A stretch of DNA of 64,000 nt from Maritimibacter alkaliphilus (GTDB lineage Bacteria; Pseudomonadota; Alphaproteobacteria; Rhodobacterales; Rhodobacteraceae). The stretch covers positions 1-64,000 of the forward strand of contig NZ_JAHVIT010000010.1 in assembly GCF_019801605.1 (NCBI RefSeq), in the 5' to 3' direction. A program made the translations under genes and the position numbers. This document shows positions 61,385 through 64,000 of this stretch, piece by piece; positions within the stretch are counted from its first letter, which is position 1; each line of letters starts with the position of its first letter. Under the pieces are notes generated by a model. The model worked only from the letters and a program-made list of their open reading frames with translations. It made no database searches and had not been told where the DNA came from.

Positions 61385-61891
61385 ATGACACGACATGATC
61401 CCATCGACATCAGCGATCCGCCCGCGCCGGGTTTCTCCGAGGCCGAAATCGAGACCATCGACGCCGCGCGCGTTATCCTGCGCAGGCATGTTCGGGCCAC
61501 GGCCGTGCTGCAATCCTGGACGATGCTGACCGACTACCTGGCTCTGAACGCCGTCCGCGAACGGGTCGAGGTGTTCCGGGTGCTGCTGTTGGACCGGAAG
61601 AACAAGCTGATCCGTGACAAGATCATGTCACGGGGCAGCATCGATCACGTCCCGGTCTATGTCAGCGAGGTCCTACGTTCGGCTCTCGTGCTTGATGCCT
61701 CTGCTCTCATCCTCTGTCACAATCACCCCTCCGGCGATCCGCAGCCAAGCCAGGCCGATATCGACATGACACGGAAGATCGTTGACGCCTGCAGGGTGAT
61801 GAGCATCACCGTCCACGATCACCTCATCGTCGGCTTCGGGCGGGAGCAGGCTGTGTTCAGCATGCGCGCGGCGGGGATGTTGGACGATTAG
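61385..61891 (+). CDS. RadC-like JAB/MPN domain protein
   Basis: 168 residues. JAMM motif intact: CHNHPSGDPQPSQADIDMT with H112, H114 and D at the end of HPSGD. The N-terminal helix-hairpin-helix of chromosomal RadC is absent, as in most plasmid and phage members. Role unproven; often placed in accessory or anti-defence regions. Confidence 0.85.
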   Translation: MTRHDPIDISDPPAPGFSEAEIETIDAARVILRRHVRATAVLQSWTMLTDYLALNAVRERVEVFRVLLLDRKNKLIRDKIMSRGSIDHVPVYVSEVLRSALVLDASALILCHNHPSGDPQPSQADIDMTRKIVDACRVMSITVHDHLIVGFGREQAVFSMRAAGMLDD

Positions 61892-62210
61892 GGTCGCGGG
61901 CGTTTCAGGACGTGGTTGGCGGGTTGCACGAGGGAGCGGAAGCTCGATTTCGCGCCGAGATTGTCTCGTTAGCGCCGAAGCCGCCGTTCAGGTAGCCTAC
62001 GGCGAAGGCCGGGTCCGAGCCCTTTTTGACGAATGCTGCCGAGCGACTGGACGGCCGCTTCGGCGGACCCGCAGCTTAGCGAGGTGTTCTCCGTTCGGGT
62101 CTAGACATACTCCGTAATGCGTTTCAACAAGGCGACACCGGCACCTGATAGAACGCCGCAAGAAGACGTAAGCTCTTGACGACGCCCGGTGTCGAGCGGG
62201 TGGGGTCCTG
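61892..62210. other. Gap with no supported gene
   Basis: Short frames only, no motif or ribosome site. It separates the plasmid accessory block from a metal-resistance unit and may contain the scar of the deletion that truncated the oxidase at 62211-62399. Confidence 0.5.
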
Positions 62211-62399
62211 TTATGTGACCGTAAACTGCCCCATCATGCCCGCATCCTCGTGTTCGAGGATGTGGCAGTGATACATGAATGGTGTCTCTTCCGAAGCCAG
62301 CTTGTCGAACCTCAGCAGGATTCCGGTCGGACCCTGCACACGGACAACATCTTTCCAACCGATCTGCGCCGAGTCGACCGGCCGTCCGTTCTGACTCAC
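62211..62399 (-). pseudogene. C-terminal stub of a multicopper oxidase
   Basis: Readable residues include GWKDVVRVQGPTGILLRFDKL and PFMYHCHILEHEDAGMMGQFTV, the last two copper-binding stretches of a CueO/bilirubin-oxidase-type enzyme. The other domains are missing. It begins with a GTG overlapping the stop of the sensor gene (GTGA), so a peptide might still be made. Confidence 0.8.
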
Positions 62400-62740
62400 G
62401 CCTCACGATAATTGTCACACGCCTCAACACCCTTTGCGACCACGTCGAGAAGTGCGTCCACATCGTTCAGAAGGACCGTGATGCGCGGGTTGCTGATACG
62501 GTAACGGATGAAGCGCCCTTCGCGGTCGCTGGCGACAAGCCCGCAGTCCAGCAGGCACCTCAGATGGTTGGAGACGTTGGGTTGCGATAGTTCGGTCCGC
62601 TCGACGAGCTCGTGAACGGCCAATGGCTCGTTGCAAAGTGCACCGAGGATGGCCAGGCGGCTCGGGTCCGCGAAGCCGCGGAACAGCTTCGCCCGTCGCT
62701 CGATGGTTGCGCTCTTGCGGTCATCGACCAATTGCGCCAT
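62396..62740 (-). CDS. ArsR/SmtB-family metal sensor, CmtR-like
   Basis: 114 residues. Winged helix with recognition helix LSQPNVSNHLRCLLDCGLVASDREGRFIRYRIS. The Cys pair C-x3-C in RCLLDCG matches the two Cys of the DNA-binding helix that, with a C-terminal Cys (here VEACDNY), sense Cd/Pb in CmtR. It is divergent from the efflux gene at 62797 and probably represses the shared 56-base promoter. Confidence 0.85.
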   Translation of the reverse strand: MAQLVDDRKSATIERRAKLFRGFADPSRLAILGALCNEPLAVHELVERTELSQPNVSNHLRCLLDCGLVASDREGRFIRYRISNPRITVLLNDVDALLDVVAKGVEACDNYREA

Positions 62741-62796
62741 ATCACTCCTCGCTGATATGTTGTTCTTCGATTCATCCTAGCAGGAATAGCGCGACC

Positions 62797-63651
62797 ATGG
62801 CCAACACCGAAAATGCCGGATCGACGGCAGATGTCCCGCCCGTCCGTTACCGGGTTTCCGGTATGGATTGCGCCAAGGATGCCGCGCAGATCGAGCGGGC
62901 GGCACAGGCAGCCGGGGTCGCGCCCGGCGATGTGAAAGTGTCGGCCGCGACGCACATCATGACACTGACTGCACCCGAAGTGCGCCTGCCGGACATCGAA
63001 AAGGCAGTCGCGGTGACAGGCTATGGCTTCGACCGGATCGAGGGCGATGAAGACATTCCGCCGAATCCCGCCCATCAGGACCCGGCCTACCGCCGTGCCC
63101 TCTGGATCGTCGTGATCCTGAACGTGGGATACGGGGTCCTCGAAATGATCGGCGGTTTCATTTCCGGATCGCAGGCCGTGAAGGCCGATGCGCTCGATTT
63201 CATCGGCGACGGCGCGATCACCTTCCTTGGCCTGCTGGCCATCGGCTGGAGCCTCGCCTGGCGGGCACGGTCGGCCTTGATCCAAGGCATCTTCCTCGGC
63301 CTGCTCGGCCTTGGCGTCCTCGGCACGACCATCGTGCGAGTCTTCGAACGGACGACGCCGGATGCAGGTCTAATGGGCCTGCTTGGCATGATCGCCCTTG
63401 TCGTCAACGTCATCTCCGTTCTGCCGCTGCTGCGGTTCCGCAAGGGCGACGCGAACATGCGGGCCGTCTGGCTATTCTCGCGCAACGACGCCATCGGCAA
63501 TGCGGCGGTTGTCGTTGCCGCCGGTCTCGTGGCGTGGCTGGGCAGCGCCTGGCCGGACCTCATCGTCGCCTTCGGCATCGCCGGACTGTTCCTGCACTCG
63601 TCTTGGGCAATCATCCGCGATGCGCGGGCCGATCTGAAGGCAGCGGCATGA
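62797..63651 (+). CDS. HMA-cation diffusion facilitator efflux protein
   Basis: 284 residues from the ATG at 62797. N-terminal HMA-like domain (about 16-75) whose metal loop is GMDCAKDA, so the second Cys of GMDCxxC is lost. Then a CDF transporter with six helices: the metal site reads ADALDFIGD in helix 2 (Asp replaces the usual His) and SRNDAIGN in helix 5. Exports a divalent metal, probably Cd or Pb given the sensor and lspA. Four-base overlap with lspA. Confidence 0.8.
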   Translation: MANTENAGSTADVPPVRYRVSGMDCAKDAAQIERAAQAAGVAPGDVKVSAATHIMTLTAPEVRLPDIEKAVAVTGYGFDRIEGDEDIPPNPAHQDPAYRRALWIVVILNVGYGVLEMIGGFISGSQAVKADALDFIGDGAITFLGLLAIGWSLAWRARSALIQGIFLGLLGLGVLGTTIVRVFERTTPDAGLMGLLGMIALVVNVISVLPLLRFRKGDANMRAVWLFSRNDAIGNAAVVVAAGLVAWLGSAWPDLIVAFGIAGLFLHSSWAIIRDARADLKAAA

Positions 63652-64000
63652 ACAGCCGCGTTCTGGGCGGGCTCTGCGCGATCGCGGCGTTCGGCCTCGA
63701 TCAGGGTACCAAGGCGCTTGCGCTGAACACACCGGCGCTTGAGCGCGGCGTCGAGGTTCTACCCTTTCTCAATCTCGTGCGGGTTCTGAACGATGGAGTC
63801 AGCTTCGGTATGCTGGGCGGGATCGTGCCTTGGTGGGGTCTCATCGCGCTTGCTGGCGTGATCGTGGCATGGCTGCTGATCTGGTTGTGGCGCGCGCCGG
63901 ACAGGCTGACGGCTGCCGCTCTCGGTCTGATCATCGGCGGCGCGCTCGGCAATGTCCTCGACCGGCTGCGTTATCAGGCCGTCCCGGATTTTCTGGATTT
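63648..64000 (+). CDS. lspA: Signal peptidase II LspA (cut by the window end)
   Basis: About 117 residues visible. Motifs: GLDQGTKALAL, PFLNLVRVLNDGVSFGML, and GGALGNVLDRLRYQAVPDFLDF with both catalytic Asp (N-x-x-D and the later D-F). Processes lipoproteins in the inner membrane. A second, plasmid copy next to a heavy-metal exporter recalls lead-resistance (pbr-type) gene groups, where an LspA homologue helps sequester the exported metal. Confidence 0.9.
   Translation, partial: MNSRVLGGLCAIAAFGLDQGTKALALNTPALERGVEVLPFLNLVRVLNDGVSFGMLGGIVPWWGLIALAGVIVAWLLIWLWRAPDRLTAAALGLIIGGALGNVLDRLRYQAVPDFLD

Noticed and set aside
109..64000. tRNA, rRNA or CRISPR features
   Set aside because: None was recognised by eye in either strand; a covariance-model scan would be needed to exclude them fully.

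Overview
This window looks like part of a large, GC-rich, self-transmissible plasmid (or chromid-like replicon) of an alphaproteobacterium, most likely a member of the Rhodobacterales (Roseobacter/Paracoccus-type). The evidence is a repABC replication module, a complete virB1-virB11/virD4 conjugation operon, an FnrL-type binding site, and the DUF1403-ScpB and strawberry-notch/DUF736/RadC genes that I associate with rhodobacterial and rhizobial plasmids. No rRNA, tRNA or CRISPR array was seen. Everything rests on reading the sequence; no database was searched.

Layout. (1) 1-3426: the end of a parA, parB, a small membrane gene, then a MobC-like RHH protein and an HxH relaxase: a partition plus mobilization block. 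(2) 3427-4036: insertion-sequence debris (an IS1182-like transposase stub) ending in a perfect FNR box. (3) 4037-19782: a roughly 15 kb copper-resistance region. The + strand carries a small secreted Cys protein, a Met-rich EF-hand protein, a Cu(I) P-type ATPase, DUF2933, a methyltransferase-like membrane protein, DUF302, an APC permease, a second small Cys protein, two cytochromes c around a Tat-type multicopper oxidase, a DUF305 protein and a glutaredoxin-MauE fusion. The - strand carries a third small Cys protein and copABCD. No copper regulator is present. (4) 19841-33367 (-): LPD7 protein, virD4, virB11-10-9-8-7-6, eexN, virB5-4-3-2-1 and a small gene, with tight overlaps that point to one operon. 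(5) 33512-36288: a repeat-rich divergent region, a TrbM/KikA-like gene, and a second, solitary repC with tandem repeats and a possible antisense-RNA terminator upstream. (6) 36300-37600: decayed genes (IS3 orfAB, probable DUF2493 and another plasmid gene). (7) 37646-41676: repABC with a parS-like palindrome and a clear antisense RNA between repB and repC. (8) 41689-44445: tyrosine recombinase, DUF1403 and ScpB. (9) 44622-51056: a defence-like island made of an AAA ATPase overlapping a subtilase, convergent with a SIR2-HerA pair. (10) 51439-61891: plasmid accessory block (DUF3768, ParB-like, DUF3085, a giant methyltransferase-helicase, DUF736, RadC and others), its genes separated by strong hairpins. 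(11) 62211-64000: a multicopper-oxidase stub, a CmtR-like sensor, a divergent cation-efflux protein and lspA (cut by the window end): a probable Cd/Pb resistance unit.

Together the genes describe a mobile element that carries its own replication, partition and conjugation machinery, pays its way with copper and other metal resistance, and defends its host or itself with a phage-defence island. The presence of two parAB sets and two repC genes suggests a cointegrate of at least two ancestral plasmids.
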